From Poseidonocella sp. HB161398 (GTDB lineage Bacteria; Pseudomonadota; Alphaproteobacteria; Rhodobacterales; Rhodobacteraceae): DNA of 64,000 nucleotides. This document shows positions 18,522-27,388 of the stretch, piece by piece; positions within the stretch are counted from its first letter, which is position 1, and each line of letters opens with the position of its first letter. Below the pieces are notes generated by a model. It searched no databases and was not told where the DNA came from. It saw only the letters and a program-made list of their open reading frames with translations. Both the position numbers and the translations under genes were made by a program. The stretch is taken from contig NZ_VATA01000011.1 of assembly GCF_005870025.1 (NCBI RefSeq), positions 1 through 64,000 on the forward strand, read 5' to 3'.

Positions 18522-19590
18522 CCGCAACAAGTTCGGCTTCGACGCCCTCGATACAGGCCTGCCCTCCAAGCGCCGCGAGCGCTCCGTCGGCCCGATGGGC
18601 GCCGCCGTGCGCGAGGCGGCCCAGAGCCTGCAGGAGACCACCGAGGCCAAGGTCGAGCAGCGCCGCCGCAATGCCGAGGATGCCAAGGCCTTCCGCGAGG
18701 CCGAGGCCTCGGGCCTGGTGCTGCGCCGCCTCTCGATCGGCGACGTGCGCACCGACGACCTGCCCCGCGACCGGCTGGAGCTCGAGGCCGTCGCCTCCTC
18801 CGACGAGATGGAAGAGCTGAAATCCTCGATCCGCGCCCGCGGCCAGCGCGAGCCGATCGAGGTCTTCGTCGACGCCAAGGGCCGCTTCCAGCTGAAGAAG
18901 GGCTGGCGCCGGCTGACCGCGCTGAAGCAGCTCTATCTCGAGACCGACGACCGCGCCTTCGCCGAGGTGGTCGCGCGGATCGACAGCGCCGGCGACGAGG
19001 ACCGCGTGGCGCGCTATGTCGACATGGTCGAGGAAAACGTCGTCCGCGAGGATCTGACCTTCGCCGAGATGGCGCAGGTCGCGCTGGCCGCCGCGCTCGA
19101 TCCGGACGTGCCCGAGACCGATGCCGAGGCGCTGGTCGCCCGTCTCTACGGCTCGCTCCACAAGATGAAGCGCAGCTACATCCGCAGCTTCGTCTTCCTG
19201 CTGGCGGAGCTGGGCCCGTCGCTGCAATGGCCGCGCTCGGTGACCCGCAATCTCGGCGTCGAGGTCGCCCGCGCGATGAAGGCGCAGCCCGGCCGCGTCG
19301 CGGGCCTGCGCCGCGCGCTGGCCGCAGTGGGCACGGTCGAGGACCAGGCGCAGGTGCTCTCGGACTTCATCTCCGACCGCCGCAAGAGCGACAAGCCGAA
19401 GCGCGAGCGCCGCGAGAAATACGAGTTCCATGTCGGCACGACCAAGGTCACGGCGCGCAAGGGCGAGTGCCGGATCGTCTCGGGCGACGACTTCGCCGAC
19501 ATCCCCAAGGACCGGCTGATGCGCGCGATCCGCGCCTTCGAGGCGGCGCTGCGCGAGGAGGAAGGTAACCCGCGGGTTACGTCGCTCTGA
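18514..19590 (+). CDS. parB: ParB centromere-binding partition protein
   Basis: The 358-residue protein has the ParB N-terminal domain (about 70-160, ELKSSIRARGQREPIEVF and KKGWRRLTALKQL, the RR motif of the CTP-binding region), a central helix-turn-helix region (ENVVREDLTFAEMAQVALA) and a C-terminal dimerisation part. It binds parS and cooperates with ParA. The last codons contain a parS-like palindrome (19565-19580), so the peptide ends GNPRVTSL. A terminator follows 24 bp after the stop. Confidence 0.92.
   Translation: MADRNKFGFDALDTGLPSKRRERSVGPMGAAVREAAQSLQETTEAKVEQRRRNAEDAKAFREAEASGLVLRRLSIGDVRTDDLPRDRLELEAVASSDEMEELKSSIRARGQREPIEVFVDAKGRFQLKKGWRRLTALKQLYLETDDRAFAEVVARIDSAGDEDRVARYVDMVEENVVREDLTFAEMAQVALAAALDPDVPETDAEALVARLYGSLHKMKRSYIRSFVFLLAELGPSLQWPRSVTRNLGVEVARAMKAQPGRVAGLRRALAAVGTVEDQAQVLSDFISDRRKSDKPKRERREKYEFHVGTTKVTARKGECRIVSGDDFADIPKDRLMRAIRAFEAALREEEGNPRVTSL
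19565..19580. repeat. Probable parS site 1 (inside the end of parB)
   Basis: GTAACCCGCGGGTTAC is a perfect 16-bp palindrome and the first of five copies downstream of parB. It lies within the last codons of parB. A palindrome of this size repeated next to parAB is what ParB-type centromere sites look like in alphaproteobacterial plasmids. Confidence 0.8.
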
Positions 19591-19614
19591 GCCATCCGCC
19601 TTTGCTCTGACAGA

Positions 19615-19645
19615 GGGCGCGGCCGCCGGGGCCGCGCCCTTTTTC
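19615..19645 (+). terminator. Rho-independent terminator of the parAB operon
   Basis: GGGCGCGGCC and GGCCGCGCCC form a perfect 10-bp stem around the loop GCCGG, followed directly by TTTTT. It lies 24 bp after the parB stop codon. Confidence 0.9.
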
Positions 19646-19834
19646 GTTCCGGAGCATCCGGCACCGGCGTCTCGCGGAAAGCGTCCCCGCGGGACGCTCC
19701 CCCTCGGCCCAGCGTCCCGCGGCAAGGCCAGTCCGGCGCGCGCGGCGGAGTGCGGCACCGGGCAGGCGCCGGTGCAGGATGGCTCCTTCACCGGGGGCGC
19801 GTCCTGTCGGCTCCGCGGGGCGCTGGCGCTCGGG

Positions 19835-19850
19835 GTAACCCGCGGGTTAC
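19835..19850. repeat. Probable parS site 2
   Basis: Perfect copy of GTAACCCGCGGGTTAC, 270 bp from site 1. Flanking G on the left and C on the right extend the symmetry to 20 bp (GG...CC). Confidence 0.8.
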
Positions 19851-20292
19851 CCATGCCGGAGACGCCCGGACCGGCTTGGCACATGCAGGGACGCCGACGC
19901 TCCGTCCGCCCGGCCGGACCTGTCCCGCAGCGCAGGGCGACGAGCGCTATCGCTCCGGCCGGGGTCCGGGGCTTGTGCGAGGTGCTCCAGCTAGGCGCCC
20001 CGCGCTGAGCCCGCCGCTCGCGCCTTTGGCGGCCTCCACAGGCTGCCGCACCAGGCGCGGGGTCTGTGTTGCAAGAGGATCTGAAACCGGCGCAGCCAAG
20101 CCGCAGCCAGAACGGCAGACAGAGTTCCGCGGTGGAGCTGGGGATGACGGCAATGCCGCGCGCTGCGACGGGATGGCAGGCGCGGCTCGAACGCATGACT
20201 TCGGGAGCTGGCTGCAGGCGTCCGGCGGGAGGCGACGCTGGGGGCGAAGGGCGCAGCACCAGCCGTCGATGACCGCGTGCTCCGGCGACGCA

Positions 20293-20308
20293 GTAACCCG
20301 TGGGTTAC
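20293..20308. repeat. Probable parS site 3 (one base different)
   Basis: GTAACCCGTGGGTTAC differs from the other four copies by one central C to T change. It is 458 bp from site 2. It may be a weaker site. Confidence 0.7.
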
Positions 20309-20893
20309 GGCCGGGCCTGCCGGTTGCTGGTGGCGGCGGAGCTGCGGATCTGCGGGACGTTGCCTCCAGCCTGTCCGTCCGCTTTGACCGAAGCAGGACG
20401 GATGACCGATTTTCTCCACGCTCCACGCTCCACGCTCCACGCAGGCCCGTGCCCGGATCGCGCGTCCCTCGCGGTCAGGCTCCCGGCCCAGTGATGCGGG
20501 CTTGCGGGGCGGGTCGGTGGCCATGCGGAACGGCCTGTCAGGGGGATGGGCCCCGGCGCGCATGAGCGCATGCGACCGGATGCCGGGCTGGTGCGACCGG
20601 CGTTTCGACCCGGGCGGCCGGGCGTGCTGTTTCGGAGCGGCAGCCGGCCGCAGGGACTGCGGAGAACTGCGCGGCTGCCGTTTGGAGAGGGACCACTCAT
20701 GGCACTGGAAGGCCCGCGCAACTCCCCGGCGGTCTGAGGCCGAGAGTTGTGGCGGCAACGGGCGTCACTGGTGGCGGGTGGATTGCGAAACCGGCGTAGA
20801 GACGGGCAACGGCAGGCCGCCCGGGCTTGGAAGGAAGAGCGGTTCCTTCGTCGAGATTGCGGCTGGGCCAAGCGGGTGGGCGATGGTTCCGGT

Positions 20894-20942
<49 letters not shown>

Positions 20943-21148
20943 GGTGGGTGGCCTCGGGCATTGTGTGATTGCGGTGGCGGCGCGGCGCGTCGGACGTGTC
21001 GCGGCGGGCTGGCGTTTCTCTGGACCGTGTCTCGGGCCCGGGCATCGTTCGGATGGTAGGGGCCCGAGGTCGGGCGTGGCTCGGTGGGGGAGACGGGACC
21101 GGCGGCGTGGTGCCGCGACGGCCAAAGGGGCAGAGACGGCCCGCTCAG

Positions 21149-21164
21149 GTAACCCGCGGGTTAC
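21149..21164. repeat. Probable parS site 4
   Basis: Perfect copy of GTAACCCGCGGGTTAC, 856 bp from site 3, with the extra flanking G and C that extend the symmetry. Confidence 0.8.
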
Positions 21165-21409
21165 CCTGGCCAGGCGCGGGGTGTCCTCGGTGGGGTCGGG
21201 TGCGCGTGAGGGCACGGGCGAGCCGGGAACTGACTCGATTGCCTGCACCGCTCCGGAACGGCACGGGGCCTTGGGCATCGAAGAGGCCGGGCCGCCGCGG
21301 ACGGGTGCCGAAGTCACGAGACCATGCCTCCTGCGGCAGGGGATCGAGGAGCGCCGAAGGGTCCCGGACGGCTGGCGCGCCTGGGGCGGGAGGCGGCCGT
21401 CGGGGGCGG

Positions 21410-21425
21410 GTAACCCGCGGGTTAC
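21410..21425. repeat. Probable parS site 5, beside the recombinase gene
   Basis: Perfect copy of GTAACCCGCGGGTTAC, extended by flanking GG/CC. It ends 9 bp past the stop codon of the tyrosine recombinase gene on the other strand, and closes the array. Confidence 0.8.
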
Positions 21426-21434
21426 CCGGCAGGG

Positions 21435-22433
21435 TCAGAGGCCGGCGGCGCGGGTCAGGTTCACGCGGAACCGGTCGCGGCGGCGCTGGTAGCGGCGGGT
21501 CATCTCCAGGCTCGCATGGCCGAGCTGGCGCTGGATGTCCTGGTCGGGCGCCTCGGCATGGCTGGCCAGGCCCGCGCGCAGCGAGTGGCCGGCGAAGAGC
21601 GCGGCGCGCTCGGCCTCGGGCAGCTCGGGGCGCAGCCCCGCGGCGAGCGCCGCGGTCTTCACCAGCCGCGCCACATGGCGGTCGTTCATCCGGCCGCCGA
21701 GCGCCCGGCGGCCGTCGCGGGAGACCCGGCGGAAGACCGCGCCGTCGCTGATCCGGCCGAGCTCCAGCCAGCGCTCCAGCGCCGCCACCGGGCAGCTCCG
21801 CTCGGTCGAGCCGCGGCCGACCTCGACCTCGCGCCAGCCGGTCTTGCCGCGCAGCACCAGGAGCGCGCCCTCGGTCTCGATCTCGACCCAGCCCGCGCCG
21901 TCCTCGGTGCCGTCGCGATGCAGGTCGAGCCCGGTCAGCTCGGAGCGGCGCAGCGCTCCGGCGAAGCCCAGCAGCAGCATCGCCCGGTCGCGGAAGCCGC
22001 GCAGGTCGCGGGGCAGGGTGGCCGCCATCGCCATCAGCTCCTCGGCGGAGATCGGCGCCTTCTGCACCGGCGGGCGGCCATGGCGGCGGCGGATGCCCTT
22101 CATCACGGTGGAGATGTGGCGGTCGCCGCGGTCGAGCTCCATGCCGCGCTGGCGGTAGCCCCAGCCGATCCCGGCAAGGCGCCGCTCGAGGCTGGAGACC
22201 GACAGGGTCCGCGCGCGCTCGGCCAGGTAGAGCCCGACCAGCTCGGCCGAGGGCGGCAGGGCAGGGGCGCCGCGCAGACGGCACCAGCGGGAGAAATCCG
22301 CCCAGTCCTGGGCATAGGCGCGCAGCGTGTTGTCGGAGGCGGAGGCGCGGGCATAGTCCTGCGCCGCCTCGGCAAGCTCTTCCAGCGCCGCGGTGGGCGC
22401 AATGGCGGGGATCTCGGGATCGGTCTGTGACAT
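21435..22433 (-). CDS. Tyrosine recombinase, probably for plasmid multimer resolution
   Basis: The 332-residue protein has a SAM-like N-terminal DNA-binding domain (about 18-110) and a C-terminal catalytic domain with the full set of active residues: Arg162 in ALRRSEL, Lys197 in RGKTG, His283 and Arg286 in HSLR, His306 in LGH and nucleophile Tyr315. The start at 22433 (MSQTDPEIPA) is preferred over an upstream ATG at 22490. Its position next to the partition locus suggests resolution of plasmid multimers rather than phage integration. No attachment site was recognised. It could also be an integrase of a lost element. Confidence 0.85.
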   Translation of the reverse strand: MSQTDPEIPAIAPTAALEELAEAAQDYARASASDNTLRAYAQDWADFSRWCRLRGAPALPPSAELVGLYLAERARTLSVSSLERRLAGIGWGYRQRGMELDRGDRHISTVMKGIRRRHGRPPVQKAPISAEELMAMAATLPRDLRGFRDRAMLLLGFAGALRRSELTGLDLHRDGTEDGAGWVEIETEGALLVLRGKTGWREVEVGRGSTERSCPVAALERWLELGRISDGAVFRRVSRDGRRALGGRMNDRHVARLVKTAALAAGLRPELPEAERAALFAGHSLRAGLASHAEAPDQDIQRQLGHASLEMTRRYQRRRDRFRVNLTRAAGL

Positions 22434-22553
22434 GGTCGGCCCTGCTCGTATTGCTCTTGTTTGAGAGCAATTTACCGGACATGTCTGCATCCGGCAAGCC
22501 GTGGCGGTTTTTCTGGTGGAACCGGTTGGAAAGCGCCGTCGCGAAAGGCCGTG

Positions 22554-23189
22554 TCAGGCCGGGCCGCGATAGCCGATCCGCGCCCTGAACCGCGCCATCT
22601 CGTGTTCGGGCGGGCGCTGTCCGGTATAGATTTCGACGTAATGGGGGAAGCGGGCAAGCCGTTCCTCGAGGCTTTCCTCGACGCGCATCGAAATGTAGCC
22701 GACCTGCACCAGGTAGATCGTCCGCGCCCGCACATCGGCATCGACCGCGTCATGGCCCCAGCGCATCAGCATCTCGCGCAGCGCCGCCAGCCGCTCGGCA
22801 TCGGCGGCCTGCAGCCGGTCCAGCACCGCCGGATCCTGCTGCGCCCAGGCGCGCACGGCGAGCTCCAGCCGGGTGTCGAAGCTGTTATCCGACAGGAAGG
22901 TCGAGATGACGTTCAGCATCGCCTCGGTCTCGGTCGCGGCATAGTCCCCGGCGGCGGCGACCAGATGGCGGGTGGTCGAGGTCTCCCAGCGGTCCAGGAG
23001 CGCCGAAAGGAGCTGCTTGCGGTCCTTGAAGAACCAGTAGAAGCTCGTCCGGGACAGCTTCAGCGAGCTTGCCAGCGGCATGATCTTGACCGCGTCCACG
23101 CCCTTCTCGACCAGCGCCGCATAGGCCGCGTCGAGCCAGATCTCGGGGGAGCCGCGCCAGCCGCGCTCGGGGAGGGTCTCTTCGCTCAT
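22554..23189 (-). CDS. TetR-family transcriptional regulator
   Basis: The 211-residue protein has an N-terminal TetR helix-turn-helix (about 12-60: IWLDAAYAALVEKGVDAVKIMPLASSLKLSRTSFYWFFKDRKQLL) and an all-helical ligand domain. The start at 23189 (MSEETLPERG) is preferred over 23240. It is divergent from the flavoprotein gene across 275 bp and most likely controls it. Confidence 0.87.
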   Translation of the reverse strand: MSEETLPERGWRGSPEIWLDAAYAALVEKGVDAVKIMPLASSLKLSRTSFYWFFKDRKQLLSALLDRWETSTTRHLVAAAGDYAATETEAMLNVISTFLSDNSFDTRLELAVRAWAQQDPAVLDRLQAADAERLAALREMLMRWGHDAVDADVRARTIYLVQVGYISMRVEESLEERLARFPHYVEIYTGQRPPEHEMARFRARIGYRGPA

Positions 23190-23252
23190 GGCCGACTCAA
23201 TAGGCGCCGGGCCGCCCTGCGGCAACCGGATTGTCCGCATCTGTCGTCAAAA

Positions 23253-23414
23253 TGTACAGGACTGACTATTTTTTCAGCCGCCCCGCGCGGGACCGGTTGC
23301 GCGCCGTCGCGACGTCCGGCGCGCACAGGGCCTTGGCGGCAAGGGATTTTCCCGCGGAGGGCAGGGCAGGGGGCGCGGAACAGCGGTGATCTGAATGTTG
23401 ACAGGTGTGTACAC
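23253..23414. promoter_or_regulatory. Candidate TetR-type control region
   Basis: The divergent gap holds TGTACA at 23253 on the regulator side and the palindrome GTGTACAC at 23407 on the flavoprotein side, the latter next to a TTGACA (23398) that could be a -35 element. The shared TGTACA core would suit a dimeric TetR-type repressor. Evidence is only position and symmetry. Confidence 0.3.
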
Positions 23415-23464
23415 TTTGCCCAGCCTCGCCGCAGGACCCCCCTAGTTCCCCGGAAGGCACCGCG

Positions 23465-25501
23465 ATGACGAACGACCCGCTCCTGCAGCCCTACCAGCTG
23501 AAGCATCTGACCCTGAAGAACCGGATCATGATCACCAGCCACGAGCCGGCCTATCCCGAGGACGGGATGCCGAAGGAGCGCTACCGCGCCTACCATGTCG
23601 AGCGGGCGAAGGCCGGCGTGGCGCTGACCATGACCGCGGGTTCGGCGAGCGTGTCGCGCGACAGCCCGCCGGTCTTCAACAACATCCTCGCCTGGAAGGA
23701 CGAGGTGACCGGCTGGATGAAGAAGATGGCCGATGACTGCCATGACGAGGGCTGCGCGGTGATGATCCAGCTGACGCATCTGGGCCGCCGCACCCGCTGG
23801 GACAAGGCCGACTGGCTGCCGGTCGTCTCCGCCAGCCACGAGCGCGAGCCCGCCCACCGCGCCTTCCCCAAGAAGATGGAGGACTGGGACATCCAGCGGA
23901 TCATCGGCGACTATGTCGATGCGGCCGAGCGGATGAAGGCGGCCGGGCTCGACGGGGTCGAGATCCAGGCCTACGGCCATCTGATGGACCAGTTCTGGTC
24001 GCCCTTGACCAATGATCTCGACGGGCCCTATGGCGGCAGCCTGGAGAACCGGCTGCGCTTCACCTTCGAGATCCTCGAGGGCATCCGCAAGCGCTGCGGC
24101 GAGGACTTCCTGCTGGGCGTGCGCTATACCGGGGACGAGGATCTGCCGGGCGGGCTGACCCTGACGGACGGGCTGGAGATCTCGCAGCGGCTGAAGGCCT
24201 CGGGGCTGGTCGACTTCCTCAACGTGGTGAAGGGGCATATCGATACCGATCCGGGCCTGACCGACGTGATCCCGATCCAGGGGATGCGCAACGCGCCGCA
24301 TCTGGATTTCGCCGGCGAGATCCGCAAGGCGACCAATTTCCCGACCTTCCATGCCGCCAAGATCCCCGATGTCGCCACCGCGCGGCACGCGATCGCCTCG
24401 GGCAAGCTCGACATGGTCGGGATGACCCGCGCGCATCTGGCCGACCCGCATCTGGTGCGCAAGGTGATCGAGGGCCGCGAGGACGAGATCCGGCCCTGCG
24501 TCGGCGCCAATTACTGCCTCGACCGGATCTACCAGGGGGGCATGGCGCTGTGCCTGCACAACCCCTCGACCGGGCGCGAGATCGAGATGCCGCATGCGAT
24601 CGCCAAGGCGGAGGCGCCGAAACGCGTCACCATCATCGGCGCGGGCCCGGCGGGGATGGAGGCGGCGCGGGTCGCCGCCGAGCGCGGCCATGCGGTGACG
24701 GTGCTCGAGGCGGCCGACCAGCCCGGCGGGCAGATCCGGCTGACCGCGCTGCAGGAGCGGCGCCGCGAGATGTCCTCGATCATCGCCTGGCGCTACGACC
24801 AGTGCGAACGCATGGGGGTGACGTTCCGCTTCAACACCTATGCCGAGGCCGAGGACGTGCTGGCGACGGCGCCCGACGAGGTGGTGATCGCCACCGGCGG
24901 GCTGCCCCATACCGAGGTGCTGGCCGCGGGCAACGAGCTGGTCGTCTCGGCCTGGGACATCGTCTCGGGCGACGTGAAGCCTGGGCAGAGCGTGCTGGTC
25001 TATGACGATGCGGGCGATCATGCCGGGCTGATGGCGGCGGATATCGCCGCGGCGGCGGGCGCGAAGGTGGAGATCGTGACGCCCGACCGCAGCTTCGCCC
25101 CCGAGGTGATGGCGATGAACCTGGTGCCCTACATGCGCGCGCTGCAGGCGAAGGACACGGTCTTCACCGTCACCTGGCGGCTGGCGGAGGTGCAGCGCGA
25201 GGGCAACGGGCTGAAGGCGGTGCTGGGCTCGGATTACGGGCCGGTGCGGCGCGAGCGGCTGGTCGACCAGGTGGTGGTGAACCATGGCACGCGGCCGCTG
25301 GACGAGCTCTATTTCGAGCTGAAGCCGCAGTCGAAGAACCTGGGCGAGGTCGATTACGAGGCGCTCTCGAACGGCGGTCTGCAGGCGGTGGCGCCCAATC
25401 CCGGCGCGGCCTTCCGGCTGTTCCGGATCGGCGACGCGGTGGCGGCGCGCAACACCCATGCGGCGATCTACGACGCGCTGCGGCTGGTCCGCGGCCTCTG
25501 A
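23465..25501 (+). CDS. Old-yellow-enzyme-type flavoprotein, probable N-methylproline/betaine demethylase
   Basis: The 678-residue protein has an FMN-binding TIM barrel (about 1-370) followed by an FAD/NAD(P) domain (about 385-678, starting VTIIGAGPAGMEAARVA), the layout of trimethylamine dehydrogenase and 2,4-dienoyl-CoA reductase. Its sequence style (HEPAYPEDGMPKERYRAYHVE) resembles the rhizobial and roseobacter proteins annotated as N-methylproline demethylase (StcD), used for stachydrine breakdown; this is from memory. The iron-sulfur segment has only three visible Cys (CVGANYC and ALC), not the usual four. ATG 23465 is chosen over an upstream GTG. It is a single-gene unit divergent from a TetR-type regulator. 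Confidence 0.82.
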   Translation: MTNDPLLQPYQLKHLTLKNRIMITSHEPAYPEDGMPKERYRAYHVERAKAGVALTMTAGSASVSRDSPPVFNNILAWKDEVTGWMKKMADDCHDEGCAVMIQLTHLGRRTRWDKADWLPVVSASHEREPAHRAFPKKMEDWDIQRIIGDYVDAAERMKAAGLDGVEIQAYGHLMDQFWSPLTNDLDGPYGGSLENRLRFTFEILEGIRKRCGEDFLLGVRYTGDEDLPGGLTLTDGLEISQRLKASGLVDFLNVVKGHIDTDPGLTDVIPIQGMRNAPHLDFAGEIRKATNFPTFHAAKIPDVATARHAIASGKLDMVGMTRAHLADPHLVRKVIEGREDEIRPCVGANYCLDRIYQGGMALCLHNPSTGREIEMPHAIAKAEAPKRVTIIGAGPAGMEAARVAAERGHAVTVLEAADQPGGQIRLTALQERRREMSSIIAWRYDQCERMGVTFRFNTYAEAEDVLATAPDEVVIATGGLPHTEVLAAGNELVVSAWDIVSGDVKPGQSVLVYDDAGDHAGLMAADIAAAAGAKVEIVTPDRSFAPEVMAMNLVPYMRALQAKDTVFTVTWRLAEVQREGNGLKAVLGSDYGPVRRERLVDQVVVNHGTRPLDELYFELKPQSKNLGEVDYEALSNGGLQAVAPNPGAAFRLFRIGDAVAARNTHAAIYDALRLVRGL

Positions 25502-26224
25502 GCCGTCCGCTCCGGCGGGGTCCCACCGCCGGGGCAGGCAGGTCGCCCGGGGCGCTTCCGGCGGGGCTCCGGTTCCGCCGCTGGCGGACCGGAGCGGGCA
25601 GGGGCAGACCCCGTCCCCGTCCCTCATGCGGACGAGGGCGGGGCCGTCCCGGCGGACGCAATTGCGCCCAGTCTGCCGGAGGGGGCCGGTCGGCGGTCCG
25701 GAGGCGCGCGGCGCTGCCTGCAGGGTCTTCGGCCCTGGCCCGCCTTGCGCAAGATCCGGTGCGCTGGACGGCCTTGGCGGAGCCGCGGCGGCTGGAAGAT
25801 CTGGCAGGCTGCCGAAGGAGGCTTCCAGGGCGTCGGGATGGCGGAATTTGTTCCAAATTCGGTCACGACGGCTGTCATAGTCAGTAGAGCAGGGCCGCCT
25901 CCAGGCCGATTCTCCCGTTCTTGCCCTCGCCCGCAGCCGTCGAAACGGTTTTTCGGCACTCTGCTGGTGGCGCAGGACCCGCCGTGGTCCCCGGCCCGCT
26001 TCGCAATGGCGGAAGGTCCTGCCGGGAGGTTGTCCCTCTCCGCTTCTGTCGCGGGTGCCGGAACCCGGGAAGGGTCAACGGGCGGCGACTGTGCCGGCAT
26101 CCGATCTGGGCGGTCTGCCGCGCTCCGGCACGACCGGATCGGGAGGGGCGCCCCCGGTCCGGTATGCGGTCCGCGGGGGGCGGCTATCCGTCTTCCCGGC
26201 CAATTGGGCAGGACGGGCGGCAGG
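25502..26224. other. Intergenic region, no gene, with a MITE-like copy
   Basis: About 720 bp between two convergent genes. It holds one MITE-like element (25805-25964). No recognisable gene or clear terminator was found in the rest. Confidence 0.45.
25805..25964. repeat. MITE-like element, copy C (diverged)
   Basis: The ends CAGGCTGCCGAAGGAGG and, on the other strand, CAGCAGAGTGCCGAAAAA form an imperfect inverted repeat 160 bp apart. Internal CCAGGGCGTCG and GGAATTTGTTCC resemble CCAGGGGGTCG and GGAAACTGTTCC in copy A (30172-30337). The size matches copies A and B. Confidence 0.5.
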
Positions 26225-27229
26225 TCAGTTGGCGGGCGCCTGCGCGGCCTCTTCCAGCTCCAGCCGGATGCCCGGATAGCGCGGGGCGGACATGCCTTCG
26301 CCCAGCATCTGCCCGGCGTCGAATTCCGAGAAGGCCGGGTGCCGCGCGCGGAAGGCCGGGAGATCGGCGAGGATCGCCCCGGCCACGTCCTCGACCACCG
26401 GCGGGGGCACGCGGGTGGAGGTCACGAGCCCGGCCGCCAGCGCGAAGCCCGGGACCGCGATGCTCTGGCCGGGATAGGTCCGCGCCGGGATCGAATAGGC
26501 GAAATAGGCCGGGTGCGCGTCGATCAGGGCGCGGATCTCGGCGGTGTCCGCGGGCAGCAGCACCGCGCCGCAGGAGGAGACCATCTCCTCCACCAGCAGG
26601 TTCGGATGGGCGATGATGACCAGCGCGGCGTCGATCTCTCCCTCGCAGAGCGCCCGCGGCAGGTCGCTCCAGCCGAGCTCGGAGAGATGCTCGAAATCCC
26701 CGCCGCTCCAGCCCATGGCGTCGAGCACGATCTCGGCCGTCGCCCGGCTGCCCGAGCCCGGCGGGCCGATATTGACGCGCTTGCCCGCGAGATCGGAGAG
26801 CCGGGCGATGCCGCTCTGCGGGCGGGCGACGACGGTGAAGGGCTCGGGGAAGAGCGCCAGCACCGAGCGCAGGTCGCGGTCGGGGCCGAAGCCCTCGAAC
26901 ACGCCGCTGCCCGCCACCGCCGCCTGCTGCCAGTCGGACTGCACGATGGCGAAATCCGCCGTGCCGGTGCGCAGCGCGCGCAGGTTGTCGATCGAGCCGC
27001 CGGTCTGCCGGGTGACGCAGCGCAGCCCGGTCTGCCAGCGGCGGGCATTGACGAGGCCGCAGATCGCGCCGCCGGCATAGTAGTAGACGCCGCTGCGCGA
27101 GGCGGTAGCGATGGTGACCAGCCGCTGCTCGGTGCTCTGGGCGCCGGCCGGGAGCGCCGCGGCCAGGGCGAGGAGGCAGGCCAGGGCGGCCCGTGCGGGG
27201 AAGCGTCCCCGGGTGCGTCTCGGCGGCAT
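26225..27229 (-). CDS. TAXI-type TRAP transporter solute receptor
   Basis: The 334-residue periplasmic protein has a signal peptide (cleavage near LPAGAQ-STEQ, residue 31) and the TAXI signature: VTIATASRSGVYYYAGGAIC, TGGSIDNLRAL and DFAIVQSDWQQAA, then RVNIGPPGSGSRATAE. Members bind carboxylates such as glutamate or alpha-ketoglutarate and hand them to a fused 4TM-12TM permease. No such permease lies beside it here. A good ribosome binding site (AGGGAGAA) precedes the start. It is divergent from the mechanosensitive channel gene. Confidence 0.88.
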   Translation of the reverse strand: MPPRRTRGRFPARAALACLLALAAALPAGAQSTEQRLVTIATASRSGVYYYAGGAICGLVNARRWQTGLRCVTRQTGGSIDNLRALRTGTADFAIVQSDWQQAAVAGSGVFEGFGPDRDLRSVLALFPEPFTVVARPQSGIARLSDLAGKRVNIGPPGSGSRATAEIVLDAMGWSGGDFEHLSELGWSDLPRALCEGEIDAALVIIAHPNLLVEEMVSSCGAVLLPADTAEIRALIDAHPAYFAYSIPARTYPGQSIAVPGFALAAGLVTSTRVPPPVVEDVAGAILADLPAFRARHPAFSEFDAGQMLGEGMSAPRYPGIRLELEEAAQAPAN

Positions 27230-27388
27230 TCGGTTCTCCCTTGCCCGTCATCGTGCAGTCCTGCCCGCAGAGACTACACGACCCGTGCCGCGACGCAAAA
27301 GCCGAGGCGCAAACTGTTGATTTTCCGGTCTCCGGATGCGGTACTCGGGGCAAGACGACGGGATCGGGGCAAGCGGATCGGGGCAGCC

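Noticed and set aside
17220-18878. 552-codon minus-strand frame over parA
   Set aside because: Antisense to a clear ParA with all motifs; no own signature.
23186-25627. 813-codon minus-strand frame over the flavoprotein gene
   Set aside because: Shadow frame without motifs; the plus strand encodes a complete flavoprotein.
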